From NCBI GenBank assembly GCA_016648135.1, contig JADDOH010022985.1, positions 1 to 64,000 of the forward strand: a stretch of DNA of 64,000 bases, in the 5' to 3' direction. Below, in pieces: positions 1-10,605 of this stretch. The notes under the pieces were generated by a model. That model was not told where the DNA came from, did not search any database, and saw only the letters and a list, made by a program, of their open reading frames with translations. How positions within the stretch are numbered: the first letter of the stretch is position 1; each line of letters starts with the position of its first letter. The DNA is from Agrypnia vestita. Lineage: Eukaryota; Arthropoda; Insecta; Trichoptera; Phryganeidae. Made by a program: the position numbers and the translations under genes.

Positions 1-39
1 AAGACAGTAAGTGAAAAAAATGATCTGAATAGGATATTA

Positions 40-1527
40 ATAAAATAAAATAAAATAAAACAATTAAAATTATTTAAAAAGATGACAGTAACAGTAAGAC
101 AGTAAGTGACAGTAAATGTTCTTGTAGGAATAGTATATTTTAAATTTAGTTTATATGATGGCTTTTAATAGGTTTTGGGCATGCTTCCTTCCCTTTTCAT
201 GCAGCCAGAGTTTCACGTTAGAAGAAAAATACGCGAGACTATGGCTACATGTTTTAAGTTTAGTGTTAAGAGTATTGAATGTTTTTGGTGCTTGGAAGAG
301 GTGAAATCTTTGTGAAAATGTTTTTTTGAATTTTGGTACAAGATAGTTGCAGTTCACCTGTGCCCTTGTTGAATGTGAGTGAGTTATTTGTTGGTGATCT
401 TGTTTATGTCGGAAAAAATATTTTATAGTGTTGAGTAAATATGTTTGATTGATGTCCAGGACGTGACATTCTCTGAAAAGTTCTTCTGAAGGAAAACGAA
501 ATGGCTTTTTATGAAGAACTCTCAATACCATTTTCTGGGCTTTGCTTAATGAATCTAATATAGTACAAGCTGCACCACCCCAACTGACAGCTGCATAATT
601 AATGAGTGAGTGACACAGTGCATAGTATACTATTCTTCTTGTCGATGCGTCGAGTACATCTCTAATTTCTTTGAAAAAATAAACAAGCTTTCTTATTCGG
701 ATTGTATGATTCAAAATATGTTTTCTCCAGTTTAGATGCTGGTCTATGTACACACCTAGATATCGTATATCTTCCGTTGTCTGCAGATTAGTACAATCAC
801 AGGGTTTATCTTTTGATTGACATGTGTGAATCAGTAAATTTTTGGGCTGCTTTATTACTGTTCTTTTACTGATGGAGAAACACATGTATTTTGTCTTTGA
901 AGCATTTACTGTTAGTAGATTTTTGTAAAGCCATGATGTTATTCGATTCAATCCACTTTGTGCCTTTTTTAAAACATTTTCCCAGGAATCATCTTGAAAA
1001 AGAAGCACTGTGTCATCTGCGAAAGAAATTATTTTACCGTTTTCTAAATTGGAGTTACACATTTCATTGACATATATGAGGAAGAGCGTGGGTCCCAAAA
1101 CACTTCCTTGCGGTACTCCATATGATGTTTTGTGGAGGTTGCTGCAGTGATCGCCCGATTTAACTACCTGAACCCTGTTATTTAGATAATCTTCAAACCA
1201 CGCCAAAGCCGTCCCCCTTATTCCCAAAGCTGATAACTTGTGCAGCAGCAGTGGATGAGACACCGTATCGAAAGCTTTGGCTAGGTCCAAAAGTATACCA
1301 ATACAACGTTTGTCTTTATCTAATTGTGTAACTAAGAATTCCGTTAGTTGACATATTGCATCTTCTGTTGAGAGTTTTGATTGGAACCCGTATTGATTGT
1401 TGGAGATTATTTTGTGAATATCCAGGTATTTTAAAAGACGTACTTTAACTATCTTCTCTAAGATTTTAGAAAAAACACTTAGGAGCGATATAGGTCTATA
1501 GTGGCTCGGATTACGGGGATTGTGTAT
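40..1527 (-). mobile_element. Jockey-like non-LTR retrotransposon, 5'-truncated reverse transcriptase fragment
   Basis: Reading the minus strand from about 1527 down to 151 gives a reverse transcriptase that starts inside the pre-palm region (YRPISLLSVFSKILEK). It continues through the first catalytic Asp region (AFDTVSHPLLL), the GVPQGSVLGP block and the catalytic FADD box, then the thumb block YLGVYIDQHLNW and a C-terminal tail, ending at a stop near 151. No endonuclease or ORF1 is present, so the copy is 5'-truncated, as is usual for LINEs. The 3' end runs into an imperfect TTTTA-type simple repeat, seen on the plus strand at about 41-62. The frame is open over about 380 codons after the start, so the insertion is fairly young. 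The clade (jockey/CR1 group) is inferred from block order and could be a sister clade. Confidence 0.85.
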
Positions 1528-1989
1528 TGACTAGACAGCAACGGAACGCGTGTTTTTATTTTAGCACCGTAATGTAAAGGTTAACTAAGTTTTATCGTCT
1601 TTTATTGAAAAGCAAGCATTATTATTACTAAATGTATGAAGATATAATTTATTACTCATGTTTAGTCATTAACCAGTGTAAACTTACGCTATCGATGTGA
1701 TTGTTGTTTTGCAATAAAAAAATTCAGGTACATTTATCAATACTAACACATTTTATTATCAAAGAAAACATACAGTTGGTTGCCAAATTAATAGGGACAC
1801 CTATGAAAATTGTGTAAATCTCACTTTGGATTCATAAAACAAAGACGTGTATGATTTTAGGTATAGGAATTATTTTTTATTAACAATGATATTTAATTAG
1901 AAACATTAAGACGCCATATTTGTTCTTATTCTGCATTTATTTTATTGTTTAATAATATTAATACATTATCGTGCAGAAAATTACAATTT

Positions 1990-2413
1990 TTATGTATCGC
2001 CTTTAGCCGCAATTACACCTTGTACATGTCGTGGCATACTCTCAGTGCCCCAGTTTTTCATCAATATTTAGTTCAGAAGAGTGTTACCAAACTCAGATGA
2101 GGGTTTCAAAGAGCTGCTACTTGATCGTGATCATATTCTTGGCAATCTCCCTCTTCCTGAGCTCCCACAGGTTTTCAATAGGGTTCATGTGAGTTGTATT
2201 TCTTTGGCTATAATTGTAGTGACAATTCTATTTTTGTGACAGGATACAGAATCGTGCATAAATACGTGTTTCTGGTATCCAGGGAACCATTCTCAGACTT
2301 GAGGCAGCCATCGATTTTCCAATACAGTCCGTGGTAATGCTGCCTCATAGTCTCTTGCACGATGTGTAGGCTCCCTATCACCTCGAAAGAGATGACTGAC
2401 CACACCTTGATAT
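1990..2413 (-). pseudogene. Tc1-like transposase, C-terminal half
   Basis: The minus strand reads VWSVISFEVIGSLHIVQ followed by decayed sequence. It then reads NPIENLWELRKREIAKN, the conserved region holding the last acidic residue of the Tc1 DDE domain, and ends with a MPRHVQGVIAAKGD-like C terminus. In-frame stops interrupt it. The sequence joins the N-terminal half at 6077 if the gypsy element is removed, which identifies the two as halves of one gene. It is non-functional. Confidence 0.75.
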
Positions 2414-2666
2414 TGTGATGTTCTTACGTGCGTAGGCAATATAACTCGGCCTACGCACTTGGGAATAATCGGGTTCTTCTAGTAATACGCGTTACGTAGG
2501 TAACAACATTTATTGGAGACACTACTTTATAATACAATATGTACAACTGATTCGGACCCCGGTGAATCTCGTTCTGCCCGGTGCGCCGCAACAGCACGGG
2601 CGCCATTCACTCGTCTCGCTCGCACGCTTGCCTCTCCCTCATCCAAGCGTCCGCACATTCGTCACA
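2414..2666 (-). repeat. 3' LTR of gypsy element
   Basis: This 253-bp repeat is nearly identical to 5824-6076. It begins TGTGATG on the plus strand and ends GTCACA, giving 5-bp inverted termini. Near-identity of the two LTRs points to a fairly recent insertion. Confidence 0.9.
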
Positions 2667-2680
2667 CCTCCCCCACACTT
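2667..2680 (-). other. Polypurine tract of gypsy element
   Basis: The minus strand reads AAGTGTGGGGGAGG directly before the TGTGAC start of the 3' LTR. That is the expected place for the plus-strand primer. Confidence 0.7.
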
Positions 2681-3125
2681 ATCTTTCGAACCCCCCCTTT
2701 TACTGGTTCCTACAAATCTTCCGTGGAGAAGGCCCCTCCTCCGGAGTAGGTGTCCTCTGTCTGCGGGGTCACACGGATACTGCATCTGAAACAGAAAGCA
2801 CCCGTCAGCAACTCTTAGCGAACCTGGAGGAGCGGTCCGACCCATGAAGCAATCCTTGAAGCTTCAGTCGGTCGAACCCTTTTTCCCACATCAACCGTAC
2901 AACGTTACATGGCTCTTATTTGATTAACATGCCTTTTCCATACTTGATGAGTACCTTCAATTTCGACCAAATAAATGGAATTCCCCACTTTCTTTATAAT
3001 TTTCCCTGGAACCCATGTAATCTAATTTATTGCTCTGAAATCTTTAACAAAACATTTTTGTTCAATATCCAAATATTTCCTCCTTCTCCCCCCAAAATAA
3101 AAAGATTGCCTGTCCTGACTTTTTT

Positions 3126-3836
3126 CTAAACACTTTCTTTGTTCACTTTTCTCGAACTGCACGCTTTTTCTACGGGTATGAACATGTCGAACGTTGTACG
3201 TAATCTTCTACCAAACATTAATACAGCAGGTTCCAAGCCTGACGAACTATGTGGCGAATTTCTATAATCTATCAAAAATTTATCCAATTTATCCGCGTAA
3301 TCTGACGGAAACTTGTTACCAAATGTTATTTTCTTCAAAAATTTTTTACACGTTTTAACTGTATTTTCAGCCTGACCGTTCGAGGCTGGTGAAAATACAG
3401 GCGATGTCAAATGCTTTATTCCCCGTTCCTGGCAAAAATTTTGGAACTCGTTTGACATAAACGCCGTTCCGTTATCCGAAACAATGACTTGCACGTTTCC
3501 GAATTGCGTAAATTTTTTTAACGCCGCGATAATGCATACCGTGTTTATTCTTGGCATTTCTAAACATTCGAGCCATTTTGAAGTCGCATCACAAATAACT
3601 AAAAAACATTTCCCTGCTACAGGTCCAAAAAAATCAATATGAATACGTGACCACACATTTTCTTGTTAAGGCCAACTGTGAAGGTTATCCTTCGGTGGAC
3701 CAGAACCTATTCTGGAACATATGTCACACGCCGCCACAAGATTCTCAATATCTTTATCTATTCTTGGCCAGTATACATAACCACGCACTAACCTTTTTGT
3801 TTTTCCCGATCCCAAATGAGCTCTGTGAAGCATATC
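3126..3836 (-). pseudogene. Gypsy integrase core, disrupted by stops
   Basis: The longest open stretch, 3126-3656, is the integrase catalytic core. The three acidic residues sit in HIDFFGP, VSDNGTAF and NGQAENTVK. Upstream (3657-3836, still minus strand) is the end of the HHCC zinc-binding module, with LHRAHLG and CDIC, but stop codons separate it from both neighbours. Downstream, at about 2960-3125, remnants of a C-terminal GPY/F-like segment can be followed toward the 3' LTR. The integrase would catalyse insertion of LTR DNA; here it is inactive because the frame is broken. Confidence 0.8.
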
Positions 3837-5285
3837 TTATCCTTGTTTACGTAATTCTGTAGGTATGATTAATCTATGTTTCCAAAAAATACAATTATCA
3901 CTGATCGACAATTCCCACCTTTTTATCCAAAAATGCCAAATGTCATCTTCTTTATTTACTTTATCCGGCCATTTTGTTCTCGAAAAGTCTAAAACTTGTT
4001 GTAACACCGTATCATTACATGTATATTCACTAATTGTTCGTACATCTAATCGTAATACTTCACTGTCATTTAATAAATTAATATACGAGTCCACCGTTTC
4101 ACTTAAAGTGTTAATTCCTGATACTTGAATATCAAACTGTTCCATGAACGGTCTACCAACTAAGGTCATTGACCCTTTTTCAATTACTACGAATTCCACC
4201 TGTTGACTGATATGTTTAAACAACACGTTTAAAAACAATTTACCACATAAAACAATATTTGTATTATCATAGCTATGCAATTTCATATCAGTAGATAGCA
4301 ACGGAATATTATAAAAAATTTCATCGTAGACCCTTTTAGGTAATACGTTTACACTCGATCCTGTATCAACCATGCAATTCAATTGTTTACTACCGATATG
4401 CAATTGGATAATAATCGGTTTTCTAGAATTATTACCTGACGCCGTATTTATCGAACTACCTATGTATTTATCAATGACTAGAACTTTTTTTTGTTCCTTA
4501 TTCCTACATACCTTCTCGAGGTGTCCCGATACGTTACATAATTTACAAATATAATGTTTAAACTTACAAAACCTCCTTATATGGTAATTACTTCCGCAGC
4601 AATAACAACCCACGTTACCTGTAGGTATAGTTGACTTCTGATCTTTATATGGAGACGTAACATTTTTTTCAAACCTACCCGAAGATTTTGTGGTTGTACT
4701 GCTACCTTTCGGTTTTGGTATAAACTGCGATTTACCTACATAACAAGATTCTCGTTTATCGATATATTTTTCCATTTTTAAACTAACAGATTCAAAGGTA
4801 TATGCAATCCCTTCCATATGAGAAAATGATTCTTCTTCTGATTCTAAATATAACTTTTCTTTAAGTTTACTATTCCAAATTCCAGTAACAAAAATATCTT
4901 TTAATGTGTCATCTAATCTTTTCCCAAATTGGCATGAATTGCCCAATTTTTTTAACCTTACAACGAAATCTCTTACACTTTCATGTTCAAATTGTTTTGC
5001 CGTGAAAAAAACTTCTCTTTCATGAAAAATAGAAATGCTCTCGTTACAATAGGAATCTAAGTATTCCCACAATACATCAATCTTAACATCCGTAATTTTC
5101 TTCGGTACACATAAATTTTGCAACAAAATGAAAGTTTCTTCGGCCAATGATGTTAGAAAAATAGCTCTTTTTTTTGTATCTGACCATTTACCTTCATCAT
5201 TAGCAACAAGGTATTGTTCGAATCGAACCTTATACACCTTCCAGGCATGCTTCAGGTGGCTGAACGTGAGCGCTCTCTGTTCCAT
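3837..5285 (-). CDS. Gypsy gag-protease polyprotein fused to integrase N-terminal linker
   Basis: This is an open frame of 482 codons. Residues 1 to about 200 resemble a gag/UBN2-type capsid region. Around residues 228-265 there are two CCHC zinc knuckles (C-x2-C-x4-H-x4-C), one of which is CKLCNVSGHLEKVC. The retropepsin active site VDTGSS follows near residue 308. After protease the reading frame passes straight into the linker that normally precedes integrase (IWHFWIKRWELS, LIIPTELR), so reverse transcriptase and RNase H, normally about 500-600 residues, are absent. The deletion keeps the frame open. The start methionine lies about 540 bp inside the 5' LTR, leaving a long leader. Confidence 0.85.
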   Translation of the reverse strand: MEQRALTFSHLKHAWKVYKVRFEQYLVANDEGKWSDTKKRAIFLTSLAEETFILLQNLCVPKKITDVKIDVLWEYLDSYCNESISIFHEREVFFTAKQFEHESVRDFVVRLKKLGNSCQFGKRLDDTLKDIFVTGIWNSKLKEKLYLESEEESFSHMEGIAYTFESVSLKMEKYIDKRESCYVGKSQFIPKPKGSSTTTKSSGRFEKNVTSPYKDQKSTIPTGNVGCYCCGSNYHIRRFCKFKHYICKLCNVSGHLEKVCRNKEQKKVLVIDKYIGSSINTASGNNSRKPIIIQLHIGSKQLNCMVDTGSSVNVLPKRVYDEIFYNIPLLSTDMKLHSYDNTNIVLCGKLFLNVLFKHISQQVEFVVIEKGSMTLVGRPFMEQFDIQVSGINTLSETVDSYINLLNDSEVLRLDVRTISEYTCNDTVLQQVLDFSRTKWPDKVNKEDDIWHFWIKRWELSISDNCIFWKHRLIIPTELRKQG

Positions 5286-5805
5286 GCCTCTAAAAAAAAA
5301 AAATCACTGCCCCCAGACAAAGAGAACAAAAAGTACTTAACTTTCCTGCTCCTGGAGTCAGGATCCTCTCCACCTGCGTCCTTGGTAGTCCTCGACTAAA
5401 GTCCTCTGCGTTGCCCTCCGCCGATCCTCCTGCTTGGCTGCCTGCTGCGCCCTTCGCTGCACAGTCTGCCCTTGCCGAACTGCCGCCACTCCTCCTTGAA
5501 GATGAGCCGTCCGCCTCTCTTGGGTCGCCTCCTCGGCACCCTGGGTCCTCTTCTTTATTCTTCAGCTCCGCTGAAGACGATCCTCTTCCAAGTATTCGAT
5601 CTTGCCACGATAATTTCTTCTCGGTCGCTGTCCGCTCCGTAGATTTCTCTCCGACCTCGTCGAAAAAAAAATCCGTCCTTACTGCGCCGCCACTGATAAT
5701 ATCGGCGCACCCAGATTACCGCCAATTTGCCAGTAGTGCCGCTCCGTAGTCGTCTCCCTGTAGATTCTTCAATATTTTTTTTTCCGACCTTGTCGAAAAA
5801 AATAT

Positions 5806-5823
5806 GTCCGTCGGCTGCGCCAA
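5806..5823 (-). other. Primer-binding site of gypsy element
   Basis: Immediately inside the 5' LTR the minus strand reads TTGGCGCAGCCGACGGAC. This has the TGGCGC-type start typical of tRNA-primed elements. The tRNA species was not determined. Confidence 0.6.
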
Positions 5824-6076
5824 TGTGATGTTCTTACGTGCGTAGGCAATATAACTCGGCCTACGCACTTGGGAATAATCGGGTTCTTCTAGTAATACGC
5901 GTTACGTAGGTAACAACATTTATTGGAGACACTAATTTATAATACAATATGTACAACTGATTCGGACCCCGGTGAATCTCGTTCTGCCCGGTGCGCCGCA
6001 ACAGCACGGGCGCCATTCACTCGTCTCGCTCGCACGCTTGCCTCTCCCTCATCCAAGCGTCCGCACATTCGTCACA
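5824..6076 (-). repeat. 5' LTR of gypsy element
   Basis: This is the partner of the repeat at 2414-2666, with the same TGTGA/TCACA ends and very few differences. Promoter and poly(A) elements were not pinpointed. Confidence 0.9.
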
Positions 6077-6725
6077 GTAGGGTATTTGATCGTTTCCACA
6101 GGACAGTCCGGATGGAATTTCCCTCTTGGGCGTCGCCGGACGAACGATAACTTTACCACCAAAATTTGAAATATGGACTCTCCAGAGAAACACTTCTAAA
6201 AAAATACTATTATTACACGATTGGAAATTTTTAAAAGCTTTTTAAAATCACAAAATGTTAAATAATTGATACCGGTCCTCAAGAGTTATGTATTGGTATG
6301 CTTTGGGCCTTTTCAGCAATTTTCTCCTCATAGTTACCGTAAGGCGATGTTTTTTAGCTAGTCTATGACAATTGAAGTTCTCCTCAGACAATCTCCTCTG
6401 GACTATTTTTTGAGAAACTTCGATATTTTCTTTGTTGATCATTAAGGTCAGAGAAGCCATACTTTTTTTTGATTTTGGAGGAAGGTATCTCAGATTGTAC
6501 GGCCGGTACAAGGTGTGGTGATTTGTTTTCAGCCACATTTCCCAATCCGCGATCCACTTTGAAGGGCAGGTTTTGATCATTTTTTTCCTTTATCCTAATA
6601 ACCACAGACCTGGAAATACCGTAATGGCTGTTATTTCTCTTTGCGAATGTTAAGTGTCTAAAAATAGTGCCTTAAATTCCACACATTTTCTTCGAAAAGT
6701 TTTTGAAGACTTGGTCATATTGAAA
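6077..6725 (-). pseudogene. Tc1-like transposase, N-terminal half
   Basis: The minus strand reads from about 6725 (MTKSSKTF) through a helix-turn-helix region with VQRRLSEENFNCHRLAKKHR. It continues to a SGESIFQIL segment corresponding to the Tc1 region around the first catalytic Asp, and ends RRRPRGKFHPDC...IKYPT at 6077, where the gypsy LTR starts. Frameshifts and stops are present. The rest of the gene continues at 2413. Confidence 0.75.
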
Positions 6726-7116
6726 AACATAAAATTAAGGTCAATATGGCAAAACTTTTATTTGAAATAAGATATGAACCAAAAACTTTAAAAAATTGCT
6801 AGATAATTATTAATTAGGTGTTTTGTTGTAGCTAAATTGTGAATACTCGCTAAAAATATTATTATATATTTATTTACGAGACTTCCGATCACGCGTTTTC
6901 ACAAAAAATACTGGCCTTGTAGAAATAAACTTAAATTTTCAACATATGTAACACTTTGATAGAGTTTTTACTTCCTAAAATTGTTTATGTTGATACCAGC
7001 AGCAAAAATAAAGAATAAATAGCCATCAAATCAGAGTCATTTAAAAGTAAAGACAATGCAAACATGGAATCAACAAAATATTGGTACTGTCTCTTTTAAT
7101 TTGGCAACCTACTGTA

Positions 7117-7575
7117 TATCCCACTCCGCCATAGACATCATTCTCAGCGTACCAAAAAAATTGCTGCTCGCTCAGACCACAGCCTTGACATGTGCCAAAA
7201 TGAACTCGACGTGTCCATTATCATACCCAAGTATCTGGTCAAATTTAACACGCGAATCACCCATAAGAACAATCGGACACCTCTCTCTTCTTCCCTTCAT
7301 CATCAAGGCTACCGTCTTTTGAGGAGCAGGAGTTAGTCTATTGTGAGCACACCACTCAGTGATCAGTGACACTGATGAGTTTGACATGCGCTCCAATTCA
7401 GACCGACACTAGTAAAAGCTCATCATCCGCGTACGCAACCGCGATGAAACCAGCCGGCAGCGGCAGCAGCGAGAGATCGTCGAACAGGACGTTTCACAGT
7501 ATCGGTCCGAGAACCGAACCCTGTGGGCAGCCCATATTCGATTCTCTGGTGGTCGATAATCCTCCGTAAGAGAGG
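7117..7575 (-). pseudogene. R1-like LINE reverse transcriptase fragment
   Basis: The minus strand encodes MGCPQGSVLGPILWN, a YADD catalytic box and LTPAPQKTVALMMKGRR. These correspond to the palm motifs of R1/LOA-type LINEs. Stops and frameshifts separate the blocks. The fragment abuts the right end of the Tc1-like element, whose insertion may have cut it. It is non-functional. Confidence 0.75.
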
Positions 7576-7824
7576 GTGACAGTTCCCTGGCTGTTTGATG
7601 CGCCTTGGCTAACCTTCTTGGTGCGCTTCATGGTCGCGCCACTAGATGGCCCTCAGGACCTGTCCGCCACATCTTTTGCGGTCTTTTCTCTCTCTTTTCG
7701 TTTTCTCATATTGCTTCTTCAAGCTTTTTAATTTAATTTTTGGCACTCTTCAAAACATTGTCGGTGGTGGTGGTCAGTTGAGCTTTGATCAGCGTTATAA
7801 TATGCTATTAATCTATTTTTCCAG
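7576..7824. other. Intergenic or intronic DNA before the first cassette
   Basis: I recognise nothing beyond a pyrimidine-rich stretch ahead of the splice acceptor of the exon that starts at 7825. Confidence 0.4.
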
Positions 7825-7968
7825 ATCGGATAATGCCAACACACGATATAAGTAATAAATCCTGTAGTGTTTCAAACCAGAGAAAGACCCGGTCGTCAAG
7901 GAAGAATACTCTAAAATTACCGGAATTCGTCATAAAAGATGAAAATATCAATAATTTCAAACCATCAG
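7825..7968 (+). CDS. Linker cassette exon 1 (phase 1-1, 48 codons)
   Basis: The acceptor is TTTTTCCAG and the donor TCAG|GTGAGT. With the G supplied by the preceding exon the frame reads D-R-I-M-P-T-H, then a Ser/Lys/Arg-rich stretch with one CSV motif, ending FKPSG. There is no RING and no known domain. The start resembles the E-R-x-P-T opening of many later cassettes, and it shares PTH...CSV and the terminal PG/SG with the exon at 10206. It requires an upstream exon because it opens in phase 1. The product is likely disordered and positively charged. Confidence 0.6.
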
Positions 7969-8126
7969 GTGAGTTTTATGACAAAATAACTAAAAAATGT
8001 CGTAAAAATTATAATTCTTTCGCAAAGTATTTATTACTACTAAATACATTTCGCCGCCGTGTCATGAATGCAGCCAAAGAAAGTGTGAGCGGGACTAGGA
8101 GTTCATGCTCTCAATTCTCTCTTTGA

Positions 8127-8866
8127 CCGCGGCACCGGCGACAGTAACGTCATTTCATTAAACTCAGGTCAAGCCATGTCAGTATTTTTTGGTGAATAAC
8201 TACATTCCTCACTTTCTTTGATTTTCATCCTTACACAATATACATCGTGACAATCATAAAATGGAAGAAGCCGGATAATAGAAGAGACTTTCTGCATCAA
8301 ACTTGTATGTATGTAGTGAATGAGCGAACCTCTGTGTGAGTAGAATATGAGCAATTTTTGCTATAAATTTTTGCTAAGTGATTCGGTGATGTGAGAAATT
8401 CTCGCAATTTTGCACTAATCATCATTAATCACTGGTCTGATGAACGTTATTCACTATTGAACACTTCTCGCACGTCACGTCGGCGTCGGTAGTTTCCATA
8501 ACGCTGGCGCTGGTGACAGTATTGTAAGGTAAAAGATATTCACTGTCTCCGTAACTCGATTGAACTTAAGGTCTATTCTAATAAAGACTGGCTCATCCAT
8601 AATATCCTGCGTTGGAAACCAACCAGCAACAATTTTAAAAACAACTATATAAAATTAGAAGTGAAATAAAAATTATAAACACAGAAAATTTTAGTTTAGC
8701 ACTATTTGTAACACTAAAACGAAGACGAAATAATGAAAGAAAATGATAAACACACGCTAATTATTAAATACAACAAGGAAAATCGTTTATCTTGTAGCGG
8801 TAGCCAGGCGATCCACGCTACGTACCTACCAGTATTCGATAGTGAAGACCATTTTTTATTATGTTA
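8127..8866. other. Intron sequence, nothing recognised
   Basis: AT-rich intron between the first two cassettes. I find no exon-like frame, repeat family or RNA gene here. Confidence 0.4.
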
Positions 8867-9077
8867 GAGCCTGTCCAGATGGGGCGATTTACGCGGCGAG
8901 TGCACTCGGGCGTTCTCGACTGCTGCTGAATGCTCGAATGCTGACGCGCGTTTACTCACGCGCCTCATCTGGACGGGATGTATGTAGCTGCAGTATCTCG
9001 AGAACGCGCGAGTGCACCCGCGTAGGCGTACCCGCGTAAGTGCACTCGCACGTAGAACGCCCCATCTGGACAAGCTC
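8867..9077. mobile_element. Harbinger-like MITE with TTA target duplication
   Basis: Terminal inverted repeats GAGCCTGTCCAGATGGGGCG and its inverted partner CGCCCCATCTGGACAAGCTC bound a 211-bp GC-rich element. TTA is duplicated at 8864-8866 and 9078-9080. It has no coding capacity. The TTA duplication suggests PIF/Harbinger mobilisation. Confidence 0.8.
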
Positions 9078-9780
9078 TTAACGTAAACAAACCGCGAGGG
9101 CCGTCCCCTTCAACGTAAACATATGAGAACAAAGGGTTCGAGCTACGGATACAACGATGCTACACCAGGTAGGCCTCTGTCGTGATATTGGGCAGATCTG
9201 TGCCGCGTTAATTTATGTAGTCCTTTGTCATTCCTTTATTTTCCTTGTACGTTTCAACTTGTTCCGGGGGCGTATCTCCGGGAAGAAATAAACGTTTTCA
9301 TTCCAATCGCTATTTCATTCCAACGTCTTCAAACCTTCACTAAAATCTGATAATAAGTTAATATCTAGAGATAAACTCTGGAAATCACCGCATTAAATAT
9401 TTTGGACCGATCTGTGTACGTGGCGTTGGATTTGGCAGCAAGATTCTTCCGTGCGCACAAACTTTTTTTAGAACCACAAATACCTGCAACTATTTATTAT
9501 GAATGGTTAGTGTAATATCACACAATATGAGAAGTTTAATTCGTGGTCAGTCAGTAAAATAATAAGGCTGATAGTTGTCGATGTAAAGAAAATCGACTAA
9601 ATGGCAAGGCGGTTGGCAAACGAATGCCCGGCCCGCCCGTAGCGCGCCGCGCCTCGCTAAGAAGCGGTACTTGGGTGTATCATTTAGTCAGCTTAACAGG
9701 AAACATTAATCTAATTGTCACTCGAAAATCTTTCCCTTGTCTGTATACTTAATATTATGTCACCGTTTCCATCGCAGTAA

Positions 9781-9924
9781 GGCCCGGTTATTTCACGTTC
9801 CATCAAAGTAAGCGGTCGATTAAAGCGTAGATTTTTACGAAACCGATCGTCTGATTGGTGGAGAACGTAAAAATCTACGCTTTAAAATAACGCTTACTTT
9901 AATCTAACTTGAAACAACCGGCCC
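9781..9924. mobile_element. Short hairpin MITE with TAA target duplication
   Basis: This 144-bp element starts GGCCCGGTTATTTCA and ends with the inverted TGAAACAACCGGCCC. Inner arms (GCGTAGATTTTTACG with its complement) extend the pairing over most of the length. TAA flanks both ends. Confidence 0.8.
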
Positions 9925-10205
9925 TAATTGCTGTCGAGAATATTAAGCACGCAAGTAGATACGCTGGTACTTGTTGTTGACTTTATAATTCTTACTGTTT
10001 TGTCTATTTTCGATCTTCAAAACAAGTTAGTAAAGAACTGGATATCTAGAAGTTTTAGTAATATTTTTTTGTATTCAATCGATTTCTAAACGTGGTGTGT
10101 CCCATTTCACATCCTCCAGAGGAGGCACTGGAATCACCTGTAAAAAAGCTTATTTCTCTCTTTTTTAATATCCTTACACTATAAAAGAAGTATGTTCAGT
10201 TCCAG

Positions 10206-10346
10206 GTCAGGTAAGGCCAACACACGCTGTCCATCCAGCTTGCAGTGTTCGGAAAGAGAGAAGCGACCAGTCTTCGGAGAAGACTCGTCTAAAATCGCTA
10301 GAGGTGAAAATGGAAAATAAGAAGGTTAATGATTTGAATACACCAG
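10206..10346 (+). CDS. Linker cassette exon 2 (phase 1-1, 47 codons)
   Basis: The acceptor is TTCAGTTCCAG and the donor CCAG|GTGATT. The frame reads G-Q-V-R-P-T-H-A, then a Cys-Ser-Val motif and a charged Ser/Lys/Glu stretch ending NDLNTPG. It has no RING. It aligns by eye with the cassette at 7825 (PTH, CSV, K/R-rich, final PG), so the two look like duplicates. An alternative acceptor at 10210 would put the exon in the wrong phase. The donor is only moderately good. Confidence 0.6.
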
Positions 10347-10527
10347 GTGATTTGGACGATAAGACGTATTTATATATTTAATTTATTTATTTATACATAC
10401 ACAAGGGAGTTCAAAATTAATTTATACATACCCTTGTTCAAAGAGTATCTTAATAATAATAATTGGATAATTTGTATAGCGCCGTTTTCGCGAAATACTC
10501 ACTTCAAGGGCGCTTATCTTGTTGGTT

Positions 10528-10605
10528 TAATGATCATGACGCTCGCCTAGTGATCTGGTGGCCGGTGGATTTATCCCTATTCCAGGACACCAACAAGTTA
10601 GTCCT
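10528..10605 (+). repeat. tRNA-derived SINE-like fragment
   Basis: The segment GACGCTCGCCTAGTGAT followed by a GGTGG...GGATTTATCC block matches, on the opposite strand, the segment near 38690-38770. The two blocks resemble the A and B boxes of a tRNA-derived SINE head. Confidence 0.4.

Larger units (their letters stand above)
2414..6076 (-). mobile_element. Ty3/gypsy LTR retrotransposon, internally deleted
   Basis: Two near-identical 253-bp direct repeats at 2414-2666 and 5824-6076, each with TGTGA...TCACA termini, bound a 3.66-kb element read on the minus strand. A primer-binding site lies just inside the 5' LTR and a polypurine tract just before the 3' LTR. The coding region has gag, two zinc knuckles and protease followed directly by integrase. 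Reverse transcriptase and RNase H are missing, so the copy cannot move by itself. It sits inside a Tc1 transposase gene. No matching target duplication was found next to the LTRs. Confidence 0.88.
1773..7114 (-). mobile_element. Tc1-like DNA transposon split by a gypsy element
   Basis: The left terminal inverted repeat begins at 1773 (CAGTTGGTTGCCAAATTA) and the matching inverted right end finishes at 7114 (TAATTTGGCAACCTACTG). Each end is flanked by TA (1771-1772 and 7115-7116), the Tc1/mariner target. Between them the C-terminal half of a transposase (1990-2413) and its N-terminal half (6077-6725) are both read on the minus strand. They are separated exactly by the LTR element at 2414-6076. 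Subtracting that insertion leaves about 1.68 kb, a normal Tc1 length. Both transposase halves carry stops, so the element is dead. Confidence 0.85.

Noticed and set aside
2513..2847. Overlapping plus-strand open frames with Arg/Ser-rich peptides
   Set aside because: They lie in and beside the gypsy LTR and are repeated at 5923-6169 in the other LTR. They are shadows, not genes.
5411..5749. 112-codon Pro/Ser-rich plus-strand open frame
   Set aside because: It lies in the gypsy leader on the wrong strand, with no domain and biased GC composition. It is a shadow of the untranslated leader.
8864..9073. Opposite-strand Cys/Arg-rich open frames
   Set aside because: They are fully contained in the TTA-flanked palindromic MITE.
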